From: an uncultured Acidobacteriota bacterium
GTDB taxonomy: Bacteria > Acidobacteriota > Blastocatellia > Pyrinomonadales > Pyrinomonadaceae
DNA: 64,000 nucleotides
Assembly (NCBI GenBank): GCA_937873515.1
Contig: CALMYB010000017.1
Location: 95,837 to 159,836, forward strand
Direction: 5' to 3'
The position numbers were made by a program, and so were the translations under genes. Shown in pieces: positions 28,739 to 37,582 of this stretch (position 1 is the stretch's first letter; each line of letters begins with the position of its first letter). The notes beneath the pieces were generated by a model. It saw only the letters and a program-made list of their open reading frames with translations. It had not been told where the DNA came from and did no database searches.

Positions 28739-28848
28739 ATAGTTAATGGTGAATGGTGAATTGTGAATGGTGAATGGCGAATTGTCATTGACGCATAGTT
28801 AAAAATTCACAATTCACAATTTACCATTCACAATTCACCATTGACGCT
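28739..28848. repeat. AT-rich heptamer repeat forming a long imperfect palindrome
   Basis: The left half is made of tandem GAATGGT/GAATTGT-type heptamers and the right half of their reverse complements (ATTCACA/ATTCACC), so the whole 110 bp can fold as a long hairpin. CATTGACGC occurs at the inner edge of the left arm and again just before the EVE start codon. It fills the gap between two genes and carries no coding sequence. Confidence 0.85.
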
Positions 28849-29247
28849 ATGAACTATTGGCTTGTAAAACAGGAACCAACGGCGTATTCGTGGGACGATC
28901 TCGTCAAGGACGGTGCGACGGATTGGACCGGGGTCCGCAACTACACGGCCCGCAATCATCTGAACGAGATGAAGAAGGGTGACAAGGTCTTCTTCTATCA
29001 TTCGGTCGTTGGGAAAGAGGTTGTCGGCGTTGCACAGGTTTCGAAAACGGCGTTCCCGGATCCGACCGATGAGAAATGGATCGCGGTCGAGATCAAGCCA
29101 GTTAAGGCATTGAAAAAGCCAGTCGGCCTCGATCAGATCAAGGCGAACAAGGCACTCGCAAATATCTATCTTATTAGGCAGCCGCGTTTCTCGGTGATGC
29201 CGCTCACAAAGGATGAATTCGAAGAGATCCTTAGTATGTCGAAATAG
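28849..29247 (+). CDS. EVE domain protein
   Basis: A 132-residue protein consisting of a single EVE domain, a PUA-like fold that binds modified nucleobases. The family pattern is clear: MNYWLVKQEPTAYSWDDLVK, DWTGVRNYTARNHLNEMKKG, DKVFFYHSVVGKEVVGVAQV, and QIKANKALANIYLIRQPRFS. The substrate in bacteria is uncertain; modified cytosines are proposed for relatives. Followed 8 bp later by the ATP-grasp gene, probably one transcript. Confidence 0.93.
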   Translation: MNYWLVKQEPTAYSWDDLVKDGATDWTGVRNYTARNHLNEMKKGDKVFFYHSVVGKEVVGVAQVSKTAFPDPTDEKWIAVEIKPVKALKKPVGLDQIKANKALANIYLIRQPRFSVMPLTKDEFEEILSMSK

Positions 29248-29255
29248 GGTGAAAA

Positions 29256-30608
29256 ATGCTTGAAGAAGCCGTCAGTCATTACAACGACCTACTGAACGAT
29301 GAGGCGCTTGCAGCCGATTCGCTCGCGATGCTCCAGTCCGAGCTCGAGGCCGCGAAGCTGATCTTCGGCGGGCGGCCGTTATCGCCGTATCTTCGGCCGC
29401 ATTTCGTGCTTCGTGAAGATTGGGAACGCGTCGTTCGAGCTTGTGAAACGGTCTTCGGCGCTCTTCAAAAAGTGAAGGAAGCGGCGATCAAGGACGATGC
29501 CTTGCTTGATGAGCTTGGTGTCACGGAGATCGAACGTGAACTTATCGCGATCGATCCCGGCTACGCTCACGTTTCACCCACAGCAAGGCTCGATTCTTTT
29601 CTGGTTGGCGACACTTATTCCTATGTAGAACTGAACGGCGAGAGCCCGGCGGGCATCGCGTTCGCAGATTCGGCTTCGAAGATCTTTCAAAAGCTTCCGG
29701 TAATGAAGCGGTTCGCTGAGCGATACGAACTGACCGCGATGGAAGGCTCGTCAAAGCTGCTCGCAACGCTCGTCGAATGTTACGAAGAGTTTATCGGCGG
29801 GAAGTTTGATAACAAGCCTACGATCGCGATCGTCGATCTGCGCGACCTGCCGACGATCAAAGAGTTCGAACTTTTTCGCGACTTTTTTGAAGCCAATGGT
29901 TATCCGTCGCTCATATGCTCACCGGATGCACTCGAGTTCGACGGCAAACGCCTTTCGGCCCGAGGCCGCGAGATCGACATCGTTTACAAACGTCTGCTAG
30001 TAAATGAGTATCTTCCGATAATCGAGAGCGAACCGACCCTGCTTGATGCGTGCAAGGCAAAGGCAGTCTGCATGGTAAACAGCTTTCGCGGAAAGTTGGT
30101 CCATAAGAAAGCTATCTTTGCCGTACTGACAAACGAGCGTTACGAACACCTGTTCGACGAGGAAGAGCTGACCGTTATCAGAGCCCACGTCCCGTGGACT
30201 CGCAGATTCCGTGATGAAGAAACTCGCTACGTTGACACCGATATCAGTTTGGTGCAGTGGACACGTGAGAATTCCCACAAGCTCGTGCTCAAGCCGAACG
30301 ATGATTACGGCGGCCACGGCATCTACATCGGCTGGAATTCATCCGGCGAAGAATGGAACGCGGCCATCGAGACGGCCCTTTCGGATGGCGACTATCTTGT
30401 CCAGGAGCGTGTGAAGACGGCCAAGGAAAGCTTTCCTGTGGTAACTGCCGATGGCGGTTGGCAGATGGCCGAACAGCTTGTGGATCTTGATCCCTTGCTC
30501 TTTATGGGAAAAGTCGGATCCGCGTTCACACGGCTAGCATCCAATGAACTTGCAAATGTCACGGCCGGCGGCGGAATGGTTCCGACGTTTATTATTTCTA
30601 GGAAGTAA
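29256..30608 (+). CDS. Circularly permuted ATP-grasp domain protein
   Basis: A 450-residue soluble protein. The C-terminal part has ATP-grasp features: KLVLKPNDDYGGHGIYIGWN as the nucleotide-binding Lys and Gly-rich loop, and DYLVQERVKTAKESF. The N-terminal part, with SFLVGDTYSYVELNGESPAG and a conserved DIVYKRLLVNEYLP, fits the circularly permuted ATP-grasp group that ligates amine or peptide groups. Substrate unknown. The enzyme lacks the ends expected of glutathionylspermidine synthase. Located 8 bp after the EVE gene. Confidence 0.75.
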   Translation: MLEEAVSHYNDLLNDEALAADSLAMLQSELEAAKLIFGGRPLSPYLRPHFVLREDWERVVRACETVFGALQKVKEAAIKDDALLDELGVTEIERELIAIDPGYAHVSPTARLDSFLVGDTYSYVELNGESPAGIAFADSASKIFQKLPVMKRFAERYELTAMEGSSKLLATLVECYEEFIGGKFDNKPTIAIVDLRDLPTIKEFELFRDFFEANGYPSLICSPDALEFDGKRLSARGREIDIVYKRLLVNEYLPIIESEPTLLDACKAKAVCMVNSFRGKLVHKKAIFAVLTNERYEHLFDEEELTVIRAHVPWTRRFRDEETRYVDTDISLVQWTRENSHKLVLKPNDDYGGHGIYIGWNSSGEEWNAAIETALSDGDYLVQERVKTAKESFPVVTADGGWQMAEQLVDLDPLLFMGKVGSAFTRLASNELANVTAGGGMVPTFIISRK

Positions 30609-30641
30609 GAATATTCACCGTAAAAACTGAGATCGATCATT

Positions 30642-32132
30642 ATGGCAAACTTTTCTACGACAGTTCGAGTCAGCCTTCTGCCCATTATCGCCTTCGCTGT
30701 CCTATCGACCGGTGCTTTGGCACAGGGGAAAAGGGTCTTCAGTATCGTCGAGACTCCGACGGTTCGAGCAGCCGAACAGAGAACGTCGGTCGCGTCGGTT
30801 CGCGAGGCCGAGATAGCGGTTGATGCCTCCGCTTTTCGCGGCGGTCAGCAGGAAAGGCTTATCCTGCCTTTGTTTGACGGCAAGACCTTCGACGTGAAGC
30901 AGCTTGCTTCCGAAGGCAGTGAGAGTTTCGCCCTTGACAACTTTGTTTGGCGGGGCAGGCTGAAGGCCGGAAAGTTTGTCGGCGATGTCGTCCTAACGTT
31001 CAATAAAGGTTCCGTCTCCGGCCTGATATATTCGCCGGAAGCCGTTTACGAGATCGCTCCGAAAGGTGAGAAGAACATTTTGATCGAGCTCGATCAGTCA
31101 CTCTTCCCGCCGTGTGCAGGTGAGATCGAGGGAGAGAAGACGATGGCACAACGCGTAACTGTGCCATCCGGAAGCAGCGATTCGGGCGACAGGATCGACG
31201 TGCTGGTGCTCTACACTAATGCTGTCCGCACCTCCGCCGGAGGTGACACGCAGGCTCAGACGATCGCGCAGCAGGCGATCGCGGCAACGAATACTGCTTA
31301 TATCAACAGCAAGGTTCGCCAGCGTGTGAGGCTTGTCGGTGCCGAACTAACTGCGCTGAATGAGACGGGGAGCTTCAATACCGAATTGAGCAATCTGCGT
31401 GCTGATGCTTCGGCGAATTCGCGTAGAAACCAATTGAACGCCGACCTTGTCGATATGCTCACAAATTCGACCGCGGCCTGTGGTATCGGCTACTTGATGG
31501 GCTCCCTGCCGGGCAACGCGAACAATGGATTTACTGTTACAGCCCGAACTTGCGCCGTGGGAAATCTCAGTTTCGCGCACGAACTTGGCCACAACATGGG
31601 AAGCCAGCACAATCCCGAGAACGGGAGCGGGCCGACGTTTCCATACGCTTTTGGACATTACGTCAACGGAGTTTTCCGAACGGTGATGTCGTATTCCGAT
31701 CCATGCACGTCAGGCTGTACGCGTGTCGCCCACTTCTCGAATCCCGTCATCAACTACAACGGTTACGCGACCGGCATCGACAATGCACGCGACAACGCAC
31801 GCTCGATAAACAACACTGCGGATTCGATCGCGAATTACCGTTACAGCGGTTCGAGCATCACGCTCAACACCTACAACGGCGGCGAGTGGTTCCCGCGTCA
31901 GGTTCGCCGTACGGTCAACTGGATCTCGAATGGAGTCACCGGCAATGTCAGGATCGACGTTTCGTGGAACGAAGGGACGACATGGAAAACAGTCGTCATG
32001 AGTACGCCGAATGACGGCTCCGAGACATTTTCCATTTACGGTCCCGCAACGCGGCATGCGAGGATTCGCATCGTTAGCCTCGACAATACGGCCGTCAGCG
32101 ACTCAAGCATCAACAACATTTCGATCAGATAA
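30642..32132 (+). CDS. Secreted metzincin zinc metalloprotease
   Basis: A 496-residue exported protease. Signal peptide (VSLLPIIAFAVLSTGALAQG), a propeptide to about residue 180, and then the catalytic domain starting near DRIDVLVLYTNAVRTSAGGD. The zinc site HELGHNMGSQH matches HExxHxxGxxH, and the Met-turn follows in RTVMSYSDPC, identifying a reprolysin-like metzincin. The C-terminal 100 residues form a beta domain (NGGEWFPRQVRRTVNWISNG) of the secretion or binding type. Substrate unknown. No inhibitor gene is adjacent. Confidence 0.9.
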   Translation: MANFSTTVRVSLLPIIAFAVLSTGALAQGKRVFSIVETPTVRAAEQRTSVASVREAEIAVDASAFRGGQQERLILPLFDGKTFDVKQLASEGSESFALDNFVWRGRLKAGKFVGDVVLTFNKGSVSGLIYSPEAVYEIAPKGEKNILIELDQSLFPPCAGEIEGEKTMAQRVTVPSGSSDSGDRIDVLVLYTNAVRTSAGGDTQAQTIAQQAIAATNTAYINSKVRQRVRLVGAELTALNETGSFNTELSNLRADASANSRRNQLNADLVDMLTNSTAACGIGYLMGSLPGNANNGFTVTARTCAVGNLSFAHELGHNMGSQHNPENGSGPTFPYAFGHYVNGVFRTVMSYSDPCTSGCTRVAHFSNPVINYNGYATGIDNARDNARSINNTADSIANYRYSGSSITLNTYNGGEWFPRQVRRTVNWISNGVTGNVRIDVSWNEGTTWKTVVMSTPNDGSETFSIYGPATRHARIRIVSLDNTAVSDSSINNISIR

Positions 32133-32153
32133 GGAACGTTCTGCAACGCCCAA

Positions 32154-33776
32154 ATGACAGATATCGCCTCAAATTCCCGCCTTCGCACTCTCACTGAAGA
32201 GTTTGTCGAGCTCGAAGCAAAACTAAAGCTCGGCGGCGGTGCCGAGAAGGCCGCGAAGATCCACAAGCAGGGCAAACTTACCGCTCGTGAACGTGTCGAT
32301 CTGCTGCTCGATGCCGGTTCTCATTCGCAGGAGATCGGCCTGCTCGTCGCCTTTGACGAGTACGACGGGAAGGCACCGGCGGCCGCGGTCGTTACGGTTC
32401 TTGGCAAGATCGAGGGCAGGGAATGCGTGATCGTTGCAAATGATGCGACGATCAAGGCCGGTGCGTGGTATCCCGAAACGATCAAAAAGATACTGCGGGC
32501 GCAGGAGATCGCGATGCGGAACCGCGTGCCCATCATCTATCTTGTGGATTCTGCGGGCGTGAACCTCCCATTTCAAGGCGGTGTGTTCCCGGGACAGTAC
32601 GGGGCGGCTCGAATTTTCTATTACAACTCGATAATGCGGCGATACCTTCGCGTTCCGCAGATCTCGGCGGTGATGGGGATGTGCGTGGCGGGCGGAGCTT
32701 ATTTGCCGGCACTGAGCGACGTTATTTTGATGGTCGAAGGCACTTCGTTCATGGGCCTCGGCGGTGCGAATCTCGTCAAAGGCGCAACGGGACAGACCAT
32801 CGACAACGAAACTCTCGGCGGTGCGATGACGCACAACGCGGTCTCGGGCGTTGCTCACTATCGGACGAAGAATGACGAGGAGTGTATCGACAAAATTCGT
32901 ACTCTCGTCGGCGATCTGCCGCGGGCTGACGGCACGCGTTTGTCGATCGGCGAAGCGGTCGAGCCGTCCGCATCTTCCGAGGCGATGTACGACATTCTGC
33001 CCGAGGATCATCGTGCTCCGTACGATATGCACGCATTGCTGGAGACGTTCCTTGACGCCGGCGGTGTCGAAGAATTTCAAGCGGATTTTGCCCGCGAAAT
33101 GATCTGCGGGAATGCGCGCCTTGGTGGTATGCCGGTGGGCGTGATCGCGAACTCACGCGGTATGTCGAAAGGCAAGCCCGGCTCGCCGCCTCGCTTCGGC
33201 GGAATAATTTACACCGAGTCTGCGGAAAAGACCGCGTATTTCATCGAGAATTGCGACCGCCATTCGACGCCCTTGCTCTTCGTGCAGGATGTGTCGGGCT
33301 TCATGGTCGGCGGCGAGGCTGAACACAGCGGAATTATCCGTGCCGGTGCGCGTTTTGTCGAGGCGATGTCGTGCGCGAAGGTGCCGAAACTCGTGCTCAC
33401 GATCAACCACGCGAGCGGTGCGGGCTATTACGCGATGGCGGGGCAAGGTTTCGATCCCGACTTCATCTTTTCGCTTCCGACGGGGCGAATGGGCGTGATG
33501 GAAGGCGACTCTGCCGTCCAGGCGATGTTCGGGACGCAGCTCGATAAGCTCAAGGCCGCGGGCGAGTCGCCATCTGCGGAGTTCGAGGCCGAGATGGACG
33601 CCGTCCGTGCGACCTACGACCGCGAACTCGACGCAAAACACGCCGCCGCACGCGGGCTCCTCGACGCGATCGTCACACCCGACAACGTTCGCCGCTCGCT
33701 CATCCTCGCTTTGCGGACGTGCCTCAACACATCGACACCGCACATCGGCCCCTTCGTCCTGCCTTGGACGGAATAG
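32154..33776 (+). CDS. Acyl-CoA carboxylase carboxyltransferase (beta) subunit, MccB-like
   Basis: A 540-residue carboxyltransferase transferring CO2 from biotin to an acyl-CoA. Two crotonase-like halves are visible: the N-terminal acyl-CoA site (YLVDSAGVNLPFQGGVFPGQ, MGMCVAGGAYLPALSD, KGATGQTIDNETLGGAMTHN) and the C-terminal biotin-side region (GMSKGKPGSPPRFGGIIYTE, QDVSGFMVGGEAEHSGIIRA). The pattern is closest to 3-methylcrotonyl-CoA carboxylase beta, by recognition only. The biotin-carboxylase alpha subunit is not in the window. Nearby enoyl-CoA hydratases and AtuA genes suggest leucine/isovalerate or terpene degradation. Confidence 0.92.
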   Translation: MTDIASNSRLRTLTEEFVELEAKLKLGGGAEKAAKIHKQGKLTARERVDLLLDAGSHSQEIGLLVAFDEYDGKAPAAAVVTVLGKIEGRECVIVANDATIKAGAWYPETIKKILRAQEIAMRNRVPIIYLVDSAGVNLPFQGGVFPGQYGAARIFYYNSIMRRYLRVPQISAVMGMCVAGGAYLPALSDVILMVEGTSFMGLGGANLVKGATGQTIDNETLGGAMTHNAVSGVAHYRTKNDEECIDKIRTLVGDLPRADGTRLSIGEAVEPSASSEAMYDILPEDHRAPYDMHALLETFLDAGGVEEFQADFAREMICGNARLGGMPVGVIANSRGMSKGKPGSPPRFGGIIYTESAEKTAYFIENCDRHSTPLLFVQDVSGFMVGGEAEHSGIIRAGARFVEAMSCAKVPKLVLTINHASGAGYYAMAGQGFDPDFIFSLPTGRMGVMEGDSAVQAMFGTQLDKLKAAGESPSAEFEAEMDAVRATYDRELDAKHAAARGLLDAIVTPDNVRRSLILALRTCLNTSTPHIGPFVLPWTE

Positions 33777-33883
33777 CCCCGAGCGAGAAAAACCTTCCCA
33801 AACCTGTGGGCGGGTAGTTATAATAAAGAACTATGCCGCAGTCTGCGGCCGACGCGCTTCAACCTCTCGATCTCGAATAGACA

Positions 33884-34231
33884 ATGAAAAACTCTCTACT
33901 TAAGGCAGCATTCGTCTGCGCGGCATTACTCTTCTGCGTTCTTTCGGCCAACGCCCAGACGCCATCGACTGGATCCGCCAAGCCATCGGAGCATGCCTCC
34001 TCCCCTTCGAAAGGCGGCAACGCCGTGCTGAATGGAGCAGGGAAAGTGGCCGTCGTTGTCGTCAAGTCGGCCGCAAAAGGCACTTGGGCCGTAACGAAAT
34101 TCACCGCGAAGAACGTCGCGAAGCCGATCCTTTTCAAACTCTTGCCGAAGGCCGCCAAGTTCGCCCTAAAAGGCACCGGCCTCGCCGCAAAACATCTCCT
34201 TCCGTACGCTGCAAAGCTCGCCGTTCTATGA
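33884..34231 (+). CDS. Small exported Ala/Lys-rich protein
   Basis: 115 residues: a clear signal peptide (AAFVCAALLFCVLSANAQ), a Ser/Pro/Gly linker and an Ala/Lys/Val helical part (KVAVVVVKSAAKGTWAVTKF, FKLLPKAAKFALKGTGLAAK). The cationic amphipathic character resembles the exported protein at 41368-41664. No family recognised. Convergent with ppa. Confidence 0.7.
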   Translation: MKNSLLKAAFVCAALLFCVLSANAQTPSTGSAKPSEHASSPSKGGNAVLNGAGKVAVVVVKSAAKGTWAVTKFTAKNVAKPILFKLLPKAAKFALKGTGLAAKHLLPYAAKLAVL

Positions 34232-34295
34232 AAATGTCGCAATAATTCGCTGAAAAGTCACGATCTTACGCGGTAAAATTGCGACCCGAAGTACA

Positions 34296-34919
34296 CTATT
34301 CGCCGCCGGTCGTGAGTATTTTATAATCCTCGATCGCAGCATTTATCACGGCAAAGGAAGCGTTGCGGCCATACATTCCGGCGATCTCGCAGCGGTTCGG
34401 CTCGCTCGGAAGAGCCTTGTAGGTCAGGAAATAATGCCGAAAGCGATCGACGATGCCCGCAGGAAGGTCTGAGATATCGTCGTACTGGCCGAAGACCTTG
34501 TCTCCTTTCAGAACGGCTATGATCTTGTCGTCTGCCTCGCCATTGTCGATAAGGCAGAGTCCTCCGATCGGGATCGCTTTTAGGATGATATCGCCCCGAG
34601 GAATGTGATGCTCGGAAAGCACTAGAATATCGAGCGGATCTCCGTCGCCTTTTGCCGCGTCGAGCGAAGAATGCGAACGAGCGAGTTCAGCTATCCCGTC
34701 TCCGCAATAAGTTTGCGGCACGAAGCCGTAGTTTGCCGGGACTACATTTGAATATTGCTGCGGACGGTCGATCTTAAGATACCCGGACGGCTTGTCGATC
34801 TCGTATTTTACTGTGTCGGACGGAACTATCTCGATGAACGCCGTTAGTTCATGCGGAGCGTCGTCACCGATCTCTATTCCGTGCCACGGGTGGGCCTTGT
34901 CGCTTCGAAATTTCACCAT
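34296..34919 (-). CDS. ppa: Inorganic pyrophosphatase
   Basis: Family I soluble pyrophosphatase that hydrolyses PPi to phosphate. 207 residues. The metal-binding signature GDGDPLDILVLS is present, with KYEIDKPSGYLKIDRPQQYS and the basic site NYGFVPQTYCGDG. The C-terminal FRHYFLTYKALP region fits the family. The protein is somewhat longer than the E. coli enzyme. Convergent with the small Ala/Lys-rich gene and divergent from the first enoyl-CoA hydratase. Confidence 0.95.
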   Translation of the reverse strand: MVKFRSDKAHPWHGIEIGDDAPHELTAFIEIVPSDTVKYEIDKPSGYLKIDRPQQYSNVVPANYGFVPQTYCGDGIAELARSHSSLDAAKGDGDPLDILVLSEHHIPRGDIILKAIPIGGLCLIDNGEADDKIIAVLKGDKVFGQYDDISDLPAGIVDRFRHYFLTYKALPSEPNRCEIAGMYGRNASFAVINAAIEDYKILTTGGE

Positions 34920-35009
34920 GTCATCTAGGAATTTATCACAGAAGGAGATGTAAGTGGCGTGGCTGTCCTCACAATGGCTTTGGTACGCAGTATGGTTAAA
35001 TAGTTGCAG

Positions 35010-35597
35010 ATGTCCGAGAATGTGTTGATCGAAACTTCAGACGGGATCGTGATCGTGCGATTCACCCGACCGGAAAGGAAGAATCCATTGTCTCGGTCGG
35101 TCATCGAACACCTGCACGCTCTCGCCGATGCTCTGGCGGCTGACAGAAGCGTCGAGAAGGTGATCCTAACCGGCATTGGCGATGCTTTTGCGAGCGGTGC
35201 GAACTTGCACGAGATCGCGGCACTTTCCGCCGAGGACGCACCGGAATTCGCGCACCTCGGACAATCCTTGATGCAGAAGATCGTCGAACTCCCGCAGATC
35301 GTGATCGCTGCCGTAAACGGACATTGTTTCGGCGGCGGACTCGACCTCGCACTCGCCTGCGACGCACGCATCGCATCGCCGAACGCACGATTCGCACATC
35401 CCGGAGCAAGCTTAGGAATAATCACCGGCTGGGGCGGGACCCAGCGTCTGCCTCGCTTGGTAGGCGAGGGCAACGCGCTCGAAATGTTCTTTTCTGCAGA
35501 CCCGATCTCTGCCGAGCGTGCCTTTGCGATCGGTCTTGTCGATGAGATCTCGAACGATCTGCTGACCTCGGCCTTACAATGCGCGAGGAGTGTATGA
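35010..35597 (+). CDS. Enoyl-CoA hydratase/isomerase family protein, C-terminally short
   Basis: A crotonase-fold protein of 195 residues. The oxyanion-hole region (GDAFASGANLHEI) and the CoA-binding loop (NGHCFGGGLDLALACDARIA) are present. The usual FxxPE catalytic Glu position reads FAHPGASLG, so that Glu appears replaced by Gly; the second Glu position, in ALEMFFSADPIS, is kept. The last 55-60 residues (C-terminal helices) of a normal 255-residue hydratase are missing. The stop codon overlaps the next gene by ATGA, so the short form looks established rather than a sequencing break. Activity uncertain. Confidence 0.85.
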   Translation: MSENVLIETSDGIVIVRFTRPERKNPLSRSVIEHLHALADALAADRSVEKVILTGIGDAFASGANLHEIAALSAEDAPEFAHLGQSLMQKIVELPQIVIAAVNGHCFGGGLDLALACDARIASPNARFAHPGASLGIITGWGGTQRLPRLVGEGNALEMFFSADPISAERAFAIGLVDEISNDLLTSALQCARSV

Positions 35598-36082
35598 AAC
35601 TGCGGCATGCCATTATGTTCTTGCTCGTCGTGGTGCTTGTTGTGCATACGAGCTATTACTATCCGCTGCTGCCGACGTCCATGGCATCGCACTTTAACGG
35701 TGCCGGCGAACCCGATGCGTGGATGGAGAAGAGAGTTTTTCTTGTTTTTGAGGGAATACTCGTCTGTGTACTCCTCTCGGAGTTCCTTGGACTGCCTTGG
35801 CTCATCGAGCGGATGCCGGACAGATTAATAAATCTGCCGAATAAAGCCTATTGGCTCGCGCCCGAGCGTCGTTCGCGTGCCTTCGAGATCTTTAGGACCT
35901 ACTTCCAGTGGTTCGGAATCGCACTGTTGACGCTGCTCATTTGCGTGAGCCATCTTGTCTTTCGCGCCAATATTGCAAGGACGGAGTTGGACAAGAGCAT
36001 CTGGCTGTTTCTCGCCGGCTACTTTGTCTTTGTTGTGATTTGGCTAGTAAAATTCATATTGGTATTTAAGAGGACATCATGA
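35594..36082 (+). CDS. DUF1648-type membrane protein
   Basis: A 162-residue protein with four predicted transmembrane helices (AIMFLLVVVLVVHTSYYY, VFLVFEGILVCVLLSEFLG, WFGIALLTLLICVSHLVF, LFLAGYFVFVVIWLVKFILV). The loop MASHFNGAGEPDAWMEK is typical of the DUF1648/SdpI-like group. ATG 35594 overlaps the hydratase stop by 4 bp and its own stop overlaps the next gene by 4 bp. Role unknown. Confidence 0.8.
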   Translation: MKLRHAIMFLLVVVLVVHTSYYYPLLPTSMASHFNGAGEPDAWMEKRVFLVFEGILVCVLLSEFLGLPWLIERMPDRLINLPNKAYWLAPERRSRAFEIFRTYFQWFGIALLTLLICVSHLVFRANIARTELDKSIWLFLAGYFVFVVIWLVKFILVFKRTS

Positions 36083-36399
36083 AAGTTCAACTCGTAAAAC
36101 TCGCTCACGCTCGCTCGGGAGACAAAGGCGACACGGCAAACGTCGGGCTAATAGCACTCGATCCGAAAGACTATCCGATGCTCGTTCGAGAAGTTACCGC
36201 CGCACGTGTCAAGGAATTCTTCGGCGATATGGTCAAAGGCGACGTCGAACGCTTCGAACTGCCGAACCTGCACGCCCTGAACTTCCTCCTGCACGGCTCA
36301 CTCGGCGGCGGCGGCACACTTTCCCTAATGACCGACGCCCAAGGCAAAACATTCTCCACGGCATTGCTGCGGATGTATATCGAGACAGACGCGGAGTAA
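36079..36399 (+). CDS. AtuA C-terminal-domain protein (split AtuA)
   Basis: A 106-residue stand-alone version of the C-terminal domain of AtuA, a protein required for acyclic terpene and related branched acyl-CoA degradation. The signature LAHARSGDKGDTANVGLIAL is clear, with LPNLHALNFLLHGSLGGGGT. The N-terminal AtuA domain is encoded separately at 39841-41262 on the other strand. Overlaps the DUF1648 gene by 4 bp and the next gene by 1 bp. The biochemical reaction is unresolved. Confidence 0.88.
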   Translation: MKVQLVKLAHARSGDKGDTANVGLIALDPKDYPMLVREVTAARVKEFFGDMVKGDVERFELPNLHALNFLLHGSLGGGGTLSLMTDAQGKTFSTALLRMYIETDAE

Positions 36400-36752
36400 T
36401 GAGTGAGAATATCGTTCTCGACAAATCTCTTGATTTCGCTTTGCGGATCGTCAAGCTGTGTCATTACCTTAATGAAGATAAGCGCGAGTTCGTCCTATCG
36501 AAGGAGCTGCTAATATCGGGGACCAACATCGGCAGGCACGTTCGGGCCGCAATTGGCGCCGAGAACCGAGAGACCTTTATTTCAGAATTTGGCATTGCTC
36601 GTCGTCGAGCCCTGGAAACGGAGTATTGGTTGTTGGTTCTGTTCCACGGTGAAATACTGACTGAGCATGAATACAATTCGATCGAGGCAGATCGACTGGA
36701 ACTGGTCAAGATAATCTCCTCGATACATTCCTCATCTCGACATACTAATTAG
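36399..36752 (+). CDS. Four helix bundle protein (23S rRNA intervening-sequence type)
   Basis: A 117-residue helical protein of the family first found in 23S rRNA intervening sequences and later widely in genomes. Family marks: SLDFALRIVKLCHYL, LSKELLISGTNIGRHVRAAI, ENRETFISEFGIARRRALET, and EYWLLVLFHGEILTEHEYNS. It sits inside an acyl-CoA operon with a start overlapping the AtuA-C stop, and an AT-rich palindrome covers its 3' end. Function unknown. Confidence 0.92.
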   Translation: MSENIVLDKSLDFALRIVKLCHYLNEDKREFVLSKELLISGTNIGRHVRAAIGAENRETFISEFGIARRRALETEYWLLVLFHGEILTEHEYNSIEADRLELVKIISSIHSSSRHTN

Positions 36753-36777
36753 TAATTATTAATTACCTAATTACTAA
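36749..36777. repeat. AT-rich perfect inverted repeat after the four-helix gene
   Basis: 10-bp perfect arms (TTAGTAATTA at 36749-36758 and TAATTACTAA at 36768-36777) beginning inside the stop codon of the four-helix gene. No T-run follows, so it is not a classical terminator. Confidence 0.75.
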
Positions 36778-36787
36778 TTAAAAGGAA

Positions 36788-37555
36788 GTGACACGACTGA
36801 TGGATGAGATTTTAACCGAAACCGATGGATCGATTGCGATCATTACACTCAATCGCCCCGAGAAGCGGAATGCGTTGAATGATCGGTTGATCGCGGCGTT
36901 GAAGGTTGCTATGAGTGAGGCTGACGCGGACGAAAGTGTGAAATGCATCGTCATTCGCGGCGCCGGGAAGGACTTTTGCTCCGGCGCCGATCTTGCGGCC
37001 TTGCAGAAGATCGCTAAGGCCTCATACGAAGAAAATCTTGAGGACGCTCGCTCGCTTGGTGAGCTTTACAAACTTATTCGTGCGGTGAGGCAGCCGGTCA
37101 TTGCGGCGGTGAAAGGAAGGGCCTTGGCGGGCGGATGCGGACTCGCCATGGCTTGTGATCTTATCGCTGCTGAGACAAATGCCAAGTTTGGCTTTCCTGA
37201 GGTGAAAATTGGATTCGTGCCTGCGATGGTTGCGGCGATCGTACGTCGAAGTATGTCCGAGCGTCTTGCGTTCTCGATGCTGACGCTTGGTGAAATGGTC
37301 ACCGCCGAGGAACTTCACAACGCAGGCATCGTTCACGCGGTCGCGGACGAAGCCGATTTCGAAACCACGCTCGCCGCAGTTGCCGAATGCTACGCAAAGT
37401 TAAGTGGTTCCGCCGTCCAAATGACAAAACGTCTGCTCTACGACATCGACGGGCTGAATTTCGCTGCGGCAATCGAGCAAGGCGCCCAAGTAAACGCCCA
37501 AGCCCGCATGAGCGACGATTGTAAGCAAGGTATTGCAAGGTTCTTGGGTAAGTAA
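36788..37555 (+). CDS. Enoyl-CoA hydratase/isomerase family protein
   Basis: A full-length 255-residue crotonase. Oxyanion loop GKDFCSGADLAALQK, CoA site KGRALAGGCGLAMACDLIAA, catalytic Glu positions in FGFPEVKIGF and RSMSERLAFSML. The pattern PEVKIGFVPAMVAAIV resembles methylglutaconyl-CoA hydratase (LiuC), which would follow the carboxylase reaction in leucine degradation; this assignment is tentative. GTG 36788 or ATG 36800 may be the start. The 3' end is partly repeated at 38065-38115. Confidence 0.9.
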   Translation: MTRLMDEILTETDGSIAIITLNRPEKRNALNDRLIAALKVAMSEADADESVKCIVIRGAGKDFCSGADLAALQKIAKASYEENLEDARSLGELYKLIRAVRQPVIAAVKGRALAGGCGLAMACDLIAAETNAKFGFPEVKIGFVPAMVAAIVRRSMSERLAFSMLTLGEMVTAEELHNAGIVHAVADEADFETTLAAVAECYAKLSGSAVQMTKRLLYDIDGLNFAAAIEQGAQVNAQARMSDDCKQGIARFLGK

Positions 37556-37582
37556 TTGTGGTATCATTCACGCGAGGTGTCT

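Noticed and set aside
28739..28848. Possible CRISPR-like array
   Set aside because: Units are contiguous heptamers without spacers and no cas genes are present. No CRISPR array was seen anywhere in the window.
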